34,525 bases of DNA from Candidatus Poribacteria bacterium. GTDB taxonomy: Bacteria; Poribacteria; WGA-4E; WGA-3G. Positions within the stretch are counted from its first letter, which is position 1; every line of letters starts with the position of its first letter. Positions 8,537 to 15,763 of this stretch are shown here, in pieces. Below the pieces are notes generated by a model that did not search any database, was not told the origin of the DNA, and worked only from the letters and a program-made list of their open reading frames with translations. Where the stretch lies: positions 1 through 34,525 of the forward strand of contig JAJEDN010000091.1 in assembly GCA_022821495.1 (NCBI GenBank), read 5' to 3'. The translations under genes and the position numbers were made by a program.

Positions 8537-8929
8537 ATGGACAGGATCGCGAAACAACCAAAACGCCTCAAGAAACACGACAACGCCTTTCAGGTAGAAT
8601 GGAAAGACGGACATGCGAGTTGGTATCCGTATACCTATCTCCGGCAGATGTGTCCATGTGCCGAATGTGCCATCGTCCGGCACAAAGGTCGAGATATCCA
8701 TTCCCTTTTTGCACCGCAAGGCGACGGAGATATAACACTCATTGAGGTATCAGACGATATCCAACCCGTTGATGTCCAATTAGTCGGTCGCTATGCCCTC
8801 CAATTCAGCTGGAACGATGGACACGACACCGGCATCTACCCGTTTGAAGTCCTACGTGAGACGTGCCCGTGTCCAGAATGTGCACCCCTTTCTGAAAATT
8901 CACCTATCGCATCGGAGAAAGAGAACTGA
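8537..8929 (+). CDS. DUF971 (gamma-butyrobetaine hydroxylase N-terminal-like) protein with two CPCxxC motifs
   Basis: The 130-aa protein contains the small domain seen at the N-terminus of gamma-butyrobetaine hydroxylase and as stand-alone DUF971 proteins, often near Fe-S genes. There are two similar halves: W22-K-D-G-H, then LR and C39-P-C41-A-E-C44; and W92-N-D-G-H, then LR and C110-P-C112-P-E-C115. In the hydroxylase a CxCxxC plus a His binds zinc, so at least the first motif may be a metal site. The start at 8537 is chosen over an upstream GTG because homology begins here, although no clear ribosome-binding site is seen. A role in cluster assembly is inferred from location. Confidence 0.85.
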   Translation: MDRIAKQPKRLKKHDNAFQVEWKDGHASWYPYTYLRQMCPCAECAIVRHKGRDIHSLFAPQGDGDITLIEVSDDIQPVDVQLVGRYALQFSWNDGHDTGIYPFEVLRETCPCPECAPLSENSPIASEKEN

Positions 8930-8932
8930 GTC

Positions 8933-9262
8933 ATGCAGCGTACACTTCCTGAAATCTCCCCACAAGCATTAAAACAGAAACTCGACAATAATGAATCTGT
9001 GCTGTTGCTGGATGTTCGAGAACCGAGCGAATACGACATCGTACATCTTGAAGGTGCGCGATTAATACCGCTCAACACCTTGCCACAGGATATAGACAGT
9101 CTCCCGTCAGATCAAGAAATTGTCGTCTATTGCCATCATGGACAGCGGAGCCTCTATGCTACCGCCTATCTACAGCAAAACGGGTTTACGGACGCAAAGA
9201 ACCTCATAGGTGGCATCGACCAGTGGGCAGCCGAAATTGACCCAACCTTACAGAGATATTAA
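8933..9262 (+). CDS. Single-domain rhodanese-like sulfurtransferase
   Basis: This 109-aa rhodanese domain carries a persulfide-forming C67 in the loop CHHGQRS, and the conserved DVRE near residue 27. The loop is six residues after Cys, the typical sulfurtransferase size. It begins 3 bases after the DUF971 stop. In this setting it may move sulfane sulfur to or from the SufS/SufU step; there is no separate SufE in the locus. The product and fold are firm, the physiological donor unknown. Confidence 0.92.
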   Translation: MQRTLPEISPQALKQKLDNNESVLLLDVREPSEYDIVHLEGARLIPLNTLPQDIDSLPSDQEIVVYCHHGQRSLYATAYLQQNGFTDAKNLIGGIDQWAAEIDPTLQRY

Positions 9263-9278
9263 AAGGGAAATTAAAAAA

Positions 9279-9452
9279 ATGATCGTTGAATTTGAAAACC
9301 GCTCCGGCGAAATGGAACAAGCCGAAATGGAAATTGACGAGCCCTGTCCAATCTGTTGCGGAATGCTTTTCCCTGCTGTGGAATCGAAGCCGGAGAGTGG
9401 ATACCGCTGCAGCAGTTGTGGACTCGTCTTTACGCCTGTTGAAGAAGAATAA
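9279..9452 (+). CDS. 57-aa zinc-ribbon protein closing the SUF locus
   Basis: This small acidic protein has a four-Cys ribbon: C23-P-I-C26-C27 and C44-S-S-C47. An extra Cys at 27 adjoins the first knuckle. Such ribbons bind Zn, Fe or an Fe-S centre; which one cannot be read from sequence. The start at 9279 follows AAAGGGA at about 10 bases. An earlier in-frame start would overlap the rhodanese and lacks a site. It is the last gene before a 489-base gap and is probably the end of the SUF transcript. Confidence 0.8.
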   Translation: MIVEFENRSGEMEQAEMEIDEPCPICCGMLFPAVESKPESGYRCSSCGLVFTPVEEE

Positions 9453-9582
9453 GACACACCCTTTCCAGATCTAACCCATCTCTGCTGGTGAGTTTACCAA
9501 TGGGCACATCTGCGCTTGAAGAAAACCGCGCGGGTATTGCTGCGCTAACGCATGATCGAAAAGATGCTTGGCTAAACCTTTG

Positions 9583-9601
9583 TAACGGCAATATGCCGTT
9601 A
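9583..9601. repeat. Perfect 8-bp hairpin
   Basis: TAACGGCA, loop ATA, TGCCGTTA. It lies about 130 bases after the SUF locus. The nearest T run (five T) is about 18 bases further on, so it is not a canonical Rho-independent terminator, though it could protect or end the SUF transcript. Confidence 0.5.
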
Positions 9602-9689
9602 ATGAAACCGTGTCAATGTGTTTTTAATTTGATACAATTCTCTGAATACTCCTTCCCTGTTGTGTTGAATAACACACACTCCCAAATTT

Positions 9690-9806
9690 TATAGTAAAAC
9701 GAAAAAATATATCGACATTTTAGGGACCAATAATCCCTTCTCTTCGCTGGGAGGGTCTGGAATCCCAACTTCTGTAAGTTTATAGTTAATTGTGGGCTTT
9801 ACTATA
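9690..9806. repeat. Candidate small inverted-repeat element (TATAGTAAA ends)
   Basis: TATAGTAAA (9690-9698) is perfectly complementary to TTTACTATA (9798-9806), bounding 117 bases with no gene. The same TATAGT/ACTATA core makes up the hairpin at 684-709. Size and structure would suit a degenerate MITE, but the arms are short and chance is possible in AT-rich DNA. Confidence 0.4.
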
Positions 9807-9889
9807 CCCGTCCATTTTAGCATCTCTGCGTTGGTATGATTCTTGCGTATTTGCATTAAGTTGCCACCTTTCCCTGAAAGTTGTGTAGA

Positions 9890-9918
9890 TTCAGAGAAGG
9901 TTCTTCTTTTGATATATA
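9890..9918 (+). promoter_or_regulatory. Possible extended -10 promoter of the first WD40 gene
   Basis: TTCAGA (9890-9895), 17 bases, then TATATA (9913-9918) preceded by TGA. The match is weaker than that of the other promoters. The predicted start near 9925 would leave a short leader containing GGAG. Confidence 0.4.
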
Positions 9919-9941
9919 TCCTTAAAAAGCGGAGACTTCCC

Positions 9942-12827
9942 ATGAAAGCAAAACTGTTTTCGATTTTTCTGCCACTTACCCTGATCTCAACGCTGTTCTT
10001 ACCCAAAACCTTCGCCGAGTATGAAAACTATATGCAACTACGTTTACCGGAGGGTGCCAAAGCGCGTCTCGGTAAAGGTTGGATAAACGATACCGCAGGT
10101 CCCGCGATTGCATACGCCCCAGATGGTACCCGCCTTGCTGTGGCGGGGAGTGTCGGTATTTGGATTTATGATGTGGAGACAGGTGAAGCACTCGACCTAT
10201 TCGTAGGGCATACAGATGTGGTCAATAGCATAGCGTTTAGTCCGGATGGAAAGCACATTGTCAGCGGAAGCGGCGACAACACGCTTCGATTATGGAATGC
10301 GAACACAGGCGATCCCATTCGTACATTCACAGGGCATGCGGATGAGGTCAATAGCGTCGCGTTTAGTCCTGATAGAAAGCACATTGTCAGCGGGAGTGAG
10401 GACAGGACGGTCCGTTTATGGGATACGAACACCGGCGACCTCCTTCACACACTCACAGAACACAAAGGTTGGATCTATAGCGTGGCGTTTTCCCCCGATG
10501 GAAAGCATATTGTGAGCGGAGGTTGGAATTCGGCAGTCCATTTATGGGATACCACCACAGGCAACCTCATCCGAACACTCACGGAACATAAAGGTACGGT
10601 CTATAGCGTGGCCTTTTCTCCGGATGGACAAACGATTGTGAGCGGAGGTCGGAATCCTTCGACGGTCCATTTATGGGATACCACCACAGGCAACCTCATC
10701 CGAACACTCACGGAACATAAAGGTACGGTCTATAGCGTGGCCTTTTCACCCGATGGAAAGCATATTGTGAGTGGCGGTGCGGACGACGCGGTGCGTTTAT
10801 GGGATGCAAATACGGGCAACCTTATCCGAACATTCACGGAGGGTATGCGTTCGGTCTATAGCGTGGCCTTTTCGCCAGATGGACAAACTATCGCTACGCA
10901 CAGTCAGGACGATACGCTCCGTATATTGAATTCAAAGATGGGACGAACTACCTATCCTGGCGTTCTGAAGGATACAGTCCGTTTACGAGATGTGAACACC
11001 GGCGACCTCATCCACACATTCACAGGGTATACGAGTTCGGTTCGTAGCGTCGCCTTTAGTCCAGATGGACAGACGATTGTTAGCGGAAGTTCGGACAATA
11101 CAGTGCGTTTACGGGATGCAACCACGGGTGCCCTCGTTCACACACTCACAGGGCATACGGATTCGGTCGAGAGCGTAAGGTTTTCTCCAGATGGACAGAC
11201 GCTCGTTAGCGAAAGTTCGGACGGTACGTTCCGGTTATGGGATGCGAGCACGGGCAACCTCATCCGAACAATCACAGATCCTACGTATTTGGTCGATAGC
11301 GTATCGTTTTCGCCCGATGGACAGACGCTCGTTAGCGGAAGTTCGGATGGTACAATCCGTTTATGGGATGCGGACACAGGCGACCTCCTCCGCACACGCA
11401 CAGGGTATACGGGTTCGAGTTCGGTCAATAGCGTATCATTTTCACCTGATGGAAAGACTATCGTTGGCGGGGGTTATGACAAGAGACTCTGGTTATGGGA
11501 TGCGAATACGGGCAATCTCATACGCAAATTCAAGCGGCATATGGGGCCGGTCAGGGGCGTATCGTCCACGGGGCATATGGGTTCGATCAATAGTGTAGCG
11601 TTTAGTCCGAGTGGCGAGAGAATTGTTAGCGGGAGTGATGACAGTACGGTCCGGTTATGGGAGGCACACACGGGCAAGCTTATCCGCACATTTACAGGAC
11701 CTAATAGTTCGGTTAATAGCGTAGCCTTTAGTCCGGATGGACAGACGATTGTTAGCGAGAGTTGGTACAATACGGTGTATTTATGGGATGTGAACACAGG
11801 TAACCTCATACGCACATTCAAGGAGCATACGGATTCGATCAAGAGTGTGGTGTTTTCACCCGATGGAGAGACCATCGTCAGTGGAAGTAATGACGAGACC
11901 CTCCAGTTATGGGATGTGAACACAGGTAACCTCATACGCACATTCACAGGACATACGGATTCAGTCAATAGCGTATTGTTTTCACCCGATGGAAAGACCA
12001 TCGTCAGTGGGAGTAATGACAAGACGCTCCGGTTATGGGAGGCAGACACGGGTAAACTCATCTACACATTCACAGGACATACGGATTCAGTCAATAGCGT
12101 ATTGTTTTCACCCGATGGAAAGACCATCGTCAGTGGGAGTAATGACAAGACGCTCCGGTTATGGGAGGCGAATACGGGCAACCCTATCCGCACATTCACA
12201 GGGCATGCCTATGGGGTTGATAGTGTATCGTTTTCTCCAGATGGCGAGACCATCGTTAGCAGCGGGAGTCAGGACCCGATGCTCCATTTATGGGATACGA
12301 GCACGGGCAACCTCATCCGAACAATCATAGGGCATACGCTTGATGTCCGTAGCGTCGCATTTAGTCCGGATGGTGAGACTATTGTTAGCGGGGGTTGGGA
12401 CAATCAGATCCTGTTATGGGAGGCAGACACCCTCAACTTTATCCGCGCACTTAGAGGGCATACGAGTTCGGTCGAGAGTGTCCTGTTTTCTCCGAACGGA
12501 AAGACCATCATGAGTGGGAGTGGTGACAAGACGCTCCGGTTATGGGAGGCAAACACGGGCAAACTCATACGCACATTCACAGGACATACGGCCTGGATCT
12601 ATAACGTGGCGTTTTCACCCGATGGACAGACGCTCGTTAGCGGGAGTAATGACAAGACGCTCCGGTTATGGGAGGCGAACACGGGCAAACTCATACGCAC
12701 ATTCACAGGGCATACGAGTTTGGTTTATAGCGTGGCGTTTTCCCCGGATGGCGAGATGGTCATTAGCGGAAGTCATGACGGTACAGTGCTGTTGTGGGAA
12801 CTCACATCAGCACCGATCTTCCAATGA
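9942..12827 (+). CDS. Secreted WD40-repeat protein, 21 units (961 aa)
   Basis: A Sec signal peptide (basic MKAK start, hydrophobic core, cleavage after about A25 in KTFA) is followed by a family-specific N-terminal module (LPEGAKARLGKG, then YAPDG and VGIWIYD). After that come WD40 units of about 42 residues with the pattern SVAFSPDG, IVSGS, LRLWD, GH. I count 21 units, enough for three seven-bladed propellers. Two units are irregular: one about residues 310-370 with extra sequence, and one carrying a 12-residue insert. There is no catalytic domain, so a periplasmic or surface binding platform is likely. The start at 9942 has GGAG 7 bases upstream. Adjacent repeats are nearly identical in DNA, indicating recent duplication. 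The partner or ligand is unknown. Confidence 0.93.
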   Translation: MKAKLFSIFLPLTLISTLFLPKTFAEYENYMQLRLPEGAKARLGKGWINDTAGPAIAYAPDGTRLAVAGSVGIWIYDVETGEALDLFVGHTDVVNSIAFSPDGKHIVSGSGDNTLRLWNANTGDPIRTFTGHADEVNSVAFSPDRKHIVSGSEDRTVRLWDTNTGDLLHTLTEHKGWIYSVAFSPDGKHIVSGGWNSAVHLWDTTTGNLIRTLTEHKGTVYSVAFSPDGQTIVSGGRNPSTVHLWDTTTGNLIRTLTEHKGTVYSVAFSPDGKHIVSGGADDAVRLWDANTGNLIRTFTEGMRSVYSVAFSPDGQTIATHSQDDTLRILNSKMGRTTYPGVLKDTVRLRDVNTGDLIHTFTGYTSSVRSVAFSPDGQTIVSGSSDNTVRLRDATTGALVHTLTGHTDSVESVRFSPDGQTLVSESSDGTFRLWDASTGNLIRTITDPTYLVDSVSFSPDGQTLVSGSSDGTIRLWDADTGDLLRTRTGYTGSSSVNSVSFSPDGKTIVGGGYDKRLWLWDANTGNLIRKFKRHMGPVRGVSSTGHMGSINSVAFSPSGERIVSGSDDSTVRLWEAHTGKLIRTFTGPNSSVNSVAFSPDGQTIVSESWYNTVYLWDVNTGNLIRTFKEHTDSIKSVVFSPDGETIVSGSNDETLQLWDVNTGNLIRTFTGHTDSVNSVLFSPDGKTIVSGSNDKTLRLWEADTGKLIYTFTGHTDSVNSVLFSPDGKTIVSGSNDKTLRLWEANTGNPIRTFTGHAYGVDSVSFSPDGETIVSSGSQDPMLHLWDTSTGNLIRTIIGHTLDVRSVAFSPDGETIVSGGWDNQILLWEADTLNFIRALRGHTSSVESVLFSPNGKTIMSGSGDKTLRLWEANTGKLIRTFTGHTAWIYNVAFSPDGQTLVSGSNDKTLRLWEANTGKLIRTFTGHTSLVYSVAFSPDGEMVISGSHDGTVLLWELTSAPIFQ
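10536..10747 (+). repeat. 83-bp perfect tandem repeat inside the first WD40 gene
   Basis: Bases 10536-10618 recur identically at 10665-10747 (period 129 bases, 43 codons). The copies cover the WD-to-FS part of units 4 and 5. Third-codon positions are also identical, so the duplication or conversion is recent. Confidence 0.85.
11939..12169 (+). repeat. 105-bp perfect tandem repeat inside the first WD40 gene
   Basis: Bases 11939-12043 recur identically at 12065-12169 (period 126 bases, 42 codons, exactly one WD40 unit). The preceding unit is also closely similar. This is the clearest recent blade duplication in the window. Confidence 0.88.
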
Positions 12828-12880
12828 ATTTAAAGTATGAGGGACGTACCTTGGGTAACCCTAAAAAATGGAGACTTCCC

Positions 12881-15658
12881 ATGAAAGCAAAGCTGTTTTC
12901 GATTTTTTTGGCACTTCTTCTGATTTCAACGCTGTACTTACCCAAAACCTTCGCCGAGTATGCAAGTTATACGCAATTAGGTCTACCTGAAGGGGCAAAA
13001 GCGCGTCTCGGTAAAGGCTGGATAAGCGAAATCGCATATTCCGCGATCGCATACGCCCCGGATGGCACTCGCCTCGCTGTGGCGAGCAGCGTCGGTATTT
13101 GGATTTATGATGTAGAGACTGGTGAAGCACTTGATCTGCTCATAGGACATAAAGATGTGGTCTTTAGCGTCGCCTTTAGCCCGGATGGACAGACTATTGT
13201 TAGCGGCAGTGCTGACAAGACGCTTCGATTATGGAACACTACCACGGGCAAACCCATTCGTACATTCACAGGACATAAGGGCTGGGTCCTTAGCGTGGCG
13301 TTTAGTCCGGATGGACAAAATATCGTTAGTAGCAGTAGTGATAAGACGCTTCGGTTATGGGATGCCAACACAAGTAAACCCATCCGAACGCTCGGAGGGC
13401 ATAAGAATTCGGTCTTCAGCGTGGCATTTTCGCCGGATGGAGAGACCATCGCCAGCGGTAGTTGGGACAGGATGGTGAGGTTATGGGACGCGAACACAGG
13501 CAAACGCATCCATACACTTACGGAGCATACGTATTCTGTCAAGAGCGTGGCGTTTGCGCCAGATGGAAAGACTGTCGTTAGTGGCAGTCGGGACAGGACG
13601 CTTCGTTTCTGGGATGCAGACACTGGCGACCTCCGCCACACACTCATAGGACATGCGGACTCGGTCCTTAGCGTGGCGTTTTCACCGGATGGAAAAACAA
13701 TTGTTACCGGCAGTAGTGACAGGACGGTCAAGGTATGGAATGTGAACACCCACGCCGTCACCCACACACTCACTGGGCATACAGGTTGGGTCCTTAGCGT
13801 GGCGTTTGCGCCGGATGGAAAAACGATCACCACTGCAAGTCAGGACAATACACTCCGGTTATGGAACGCAAACACCGGCGCACTTCTCCGAACACTCGCA
13901 GGGCATACGAGCCCGGTCCTTAGCGTCGCATTTTCGCCCGATGGAAAAACGATTGCTATTGGCAATAAGGACAAGACGGTCCAGTTATGGGACGCGAACA
14001 CTGGTAATCTTATCCACATATTCACAGGACATGGGGATTGGGTCGAGAATGTATCGTTTTCGCCGGATGGGCAAACCATCGTTAGTGCCAGTCGGAACGA
14101 TACACTCCGACTATGGGACGCGAATACTGGTAAACTCATCCGAACACGTTCGGGATATCCGAGTTCGATCGAGTGCGTAGCGTTTTCGCCTGATGGACAG
14201 GCACTTATTAGCGGCGGTTGGGACGGTGCGCTCCGGGTATGGGATGCCAACACTGGCAAACTCACTCACACACGCTTGGGGTATAGAAGTCCAATTGAGA
14301 ATGTCTCATTTCTGCCGGATGGAAAAACCATCCTTGGTAAAAGTGGAACCAATACGATCCGGTTATGGGATGCAAACACTGGCAACATCATCCAAACATT
14401 CAAGGATTATACGAGTACAATCGAGTGCGTAGCGTTTTCGCCCGATGGAGAGACTATCGTTACCGGAGGTAGCGACAGTACGATCCGGTTATGGAACGCA
14501 AACACAGGCAACATTGCCCGAACATTCAAGGATCGTGCAAGTTGGGTCTTTAGCGTCGCGTTTTCGCCCGATGGAAAAACCATCGTTAGCGGCGGTTCTG
14601 ACAACAAGATCCGGTCATGGGATACGAACACCGGCAAACGCATCCGTACATTCAAAGGGCACAGGAATTCGGTTCATAGCGTAGCGTTTTCGCCCGATGG
14701 AAAAACAATTGTTAGTGGAAGTATGGACAGTACGCTTCGTTTATGGAATGTGAACACAGGCAAACTCACTCAAGCACTCGGGGGGCATACAAGTACGGTC
14801 GAGAGCGTGGCGTTTTCGTCCGATGGAAAAACCATCGTTAGTGGGAGTTATGACAAAACAGTCCGGTTATGGGACGCAAACACCGGCAAACTTATCCACA
14901 CACTCACAGCGCATACGAGTCCGGTCAAGAGCGTGGCGTTTTCGCCAGATGGAAAAACTATCGTTAGTCCGAGTGGCAATAATACAATCCGGCTATGGGA
15001 GGCGAACACTGGCAAACTTATCCGTACATTCAAAGGGCATAGGAATTCGGTCTATAGCGTCGCGTTTTCACCGGATGGACAAACAATTGTTACCGGCAGT
15101 CGGGACAGGACGGTCCGAGTATGGGACACGAATACCGGCAAACGCATCCGTACATTCGCCGGGCATACCAGTCCGGTCCGGAGCCTATCGTTCTTGCCCG
15201 ATGGACAAATGATCGTTAGCAGCGGTTGGGATAAGACACTCCGGTTATGGAAGGCTGATACCGTCACTCTCATCCGCACACTCACGGACCATACGGGTTC
15301 GGTCAAGAGCGCGGCGTTTTCACCCAATGGGCAGATGCTTATTAGCGGGAGTCGGGACAAGACGGCGCGGTTATGGGACGCAAACACCGGTAACCCCATC
15401 TTCACATTCACAGGGCACACGGGTTGGGTCAATAACGTGGCGTTTTCGCCCAATGGACGAGTGATCGCTACTGGCAGTCAGGACAAGATGCTCCGATTAT
15501 GGGATGCAAACACCCGCGAACACATCCGAACATTCACGGGGCATGCACGTGAAGTCAATAGCATGGCGTTTTCGCCGGATGGAGAGACACTCATTACTGG
15601 GAGTCCGGACGGCACAGTACTATTGTGGGAATCCACACCCGGATCCCTCTTTGAATGA
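12881..15658 (+). CDS. Secreted WD40-repeat protein, 21 units (925 aa), tandem paralogue
   Basis: This is the paralogue of the preceding gene, starting 53 bases after it. The signal peptide and the N-terminal module (LPEGAKARLGKG, YAPDGTRLAVA, VGIWIYDVETGEALDL) are almost the same, and even the leader GGAGACTTCCC before the ATG is shared, so the duplication included the translation start. I again count 21 WD40 units, here all regular, ending in the conserved cap GTVLLWE. Some units have lost the GH dipeptide (residues such as KDY or SGY replace it). It is probably co-transcribed with its twin. A binding role outside the cytoplasm is inferred; no enzyme motif is seen. Confidence 0.93.
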   Translation: MKAKLFSIFLALLLISTLYLPKTFAEYASYTQLGLPEGAKARLGKGWISEIAYSAIAYAPDGTRLAVASSVGIWIYDVETGEALDLLIGHKDVVFSVAFSPDGQTIVSGSADKTLRLWNTTTGKPIRTFTGHKGWVLSVAFSPDGQNIVSSSSDKTLRLWDANTSKPIRTLGGHKNSVFSVAFSPDGETIASGSWDRMVRLWDANTGKRIHTLTEHTYSVKSVAFAPDGKTVVSGSRDRTLRFWDADTGDLRHTLIGHADSVLSVAFSPDGKTIVTGSSDRTVKVWNVNTHAVTHTLTGHTGWVLSVAFAPDGKTITTASQDNTLRLWNANTGALLRTLAGHTSPVLSVAFSPDGKTIAIGNKDKTVQLWDANTGNLIHIFTGHGDWVENVSFSPDGQTIVSASRNDTLRLWDANTGKLIRTRSGYPSSIECVAFSPDGQALISGGWDGALRVWDANTGKLTHTRLGYRSPIENVSFLPDGKTILGKSGTNTIRLWDANTGNIIQTFKDYTSTIECVAFSPDGETIVTGGSDSTIRLWNANTGNIARTFKDRASWVFSVAFSPDGKTIVSGGSDNKIRSWDTNTGKRIRTFKGHRNSVHSVAFSPDGKTIVSGSMDSTLRLWNVNTGKLTQALGGHTSTVESVAFSSDGKTIVSGSYDKTVRLWDANTGKLIHTLTAHTSPVKSVAFSPDGKTIVSPSGNNTIRLWEANTGKLIRTFKGHRNSVYSVAFSPDGQTIVTGSRDRTVRVWDTNTGKRIRTFAGHTSPVRSLSFLPDGQMIVSSGWDKTLRLWKADTVTLIRTLTDHTGSVKSAAFSPNGQMLISGSRDKTARLWDANTGNPIFTFTGHTGWVNNVAFSPNGRVIATGSQDKMLRLWDANTREHIRTFTGHAREVNSMAFSPDGETLITGSPDGTVLLWESTPGSLFE

Positions 15659-15763
15659 ATTTCATGAAAGCCGAGTTTGTGTGTATTTTATACCAAACTC
15701 ACGTCAATAGTTTACCGACACCTACTTCGTCTAACGTCAGACAGATCAAATCGGAGACAAAAC

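Larger units (their letters stand above)
9453..9941. other. Intergenic region between the SUF locus and the first WD40 gene
   Basis: I see no convincing gene here. A 68-codon open frame at 9488-9694 has no clear ribosome-binding site and no recognisable motif. The region holds a perfect hairpin (9583-9601), an inverted-repeat pair bounding 9690-9806, and a candidate promoter at 9890-9918. Confidence 0.6.

Noticed and set aside
9583..9601. Rho-independent terminator of the SUF locus
   Set aside because: The stem is perfect but the T run is about 18 bases downstream and the stem is short, so it is listed only as a hairpin.
9488..9694. Possible 68-codon gene after the SUF locus
   Set aside because: No ribosome-binding site, no recognised motif, and it runs through a perfect hairpin and into a repeat arm.
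11138..15453. Long minus-strand open frames opposite the WD40 genes (for example 11474-12061 and 13105-13833)
   Set aside because: They repeat the same antisense pattern of the 42-codon WD40 unit, which happens to lack stops in that frame. They have no signal, domain or ribosome-binding site and are shadows of the repeats.
9942..15658. CRISPR array or minisatellite
   Set aside because: The periodicity of about 126 bases is in frame, encodes WD40 blades throughout, and the units diverge at codon level. There are no short identical repeats with unique spacers.
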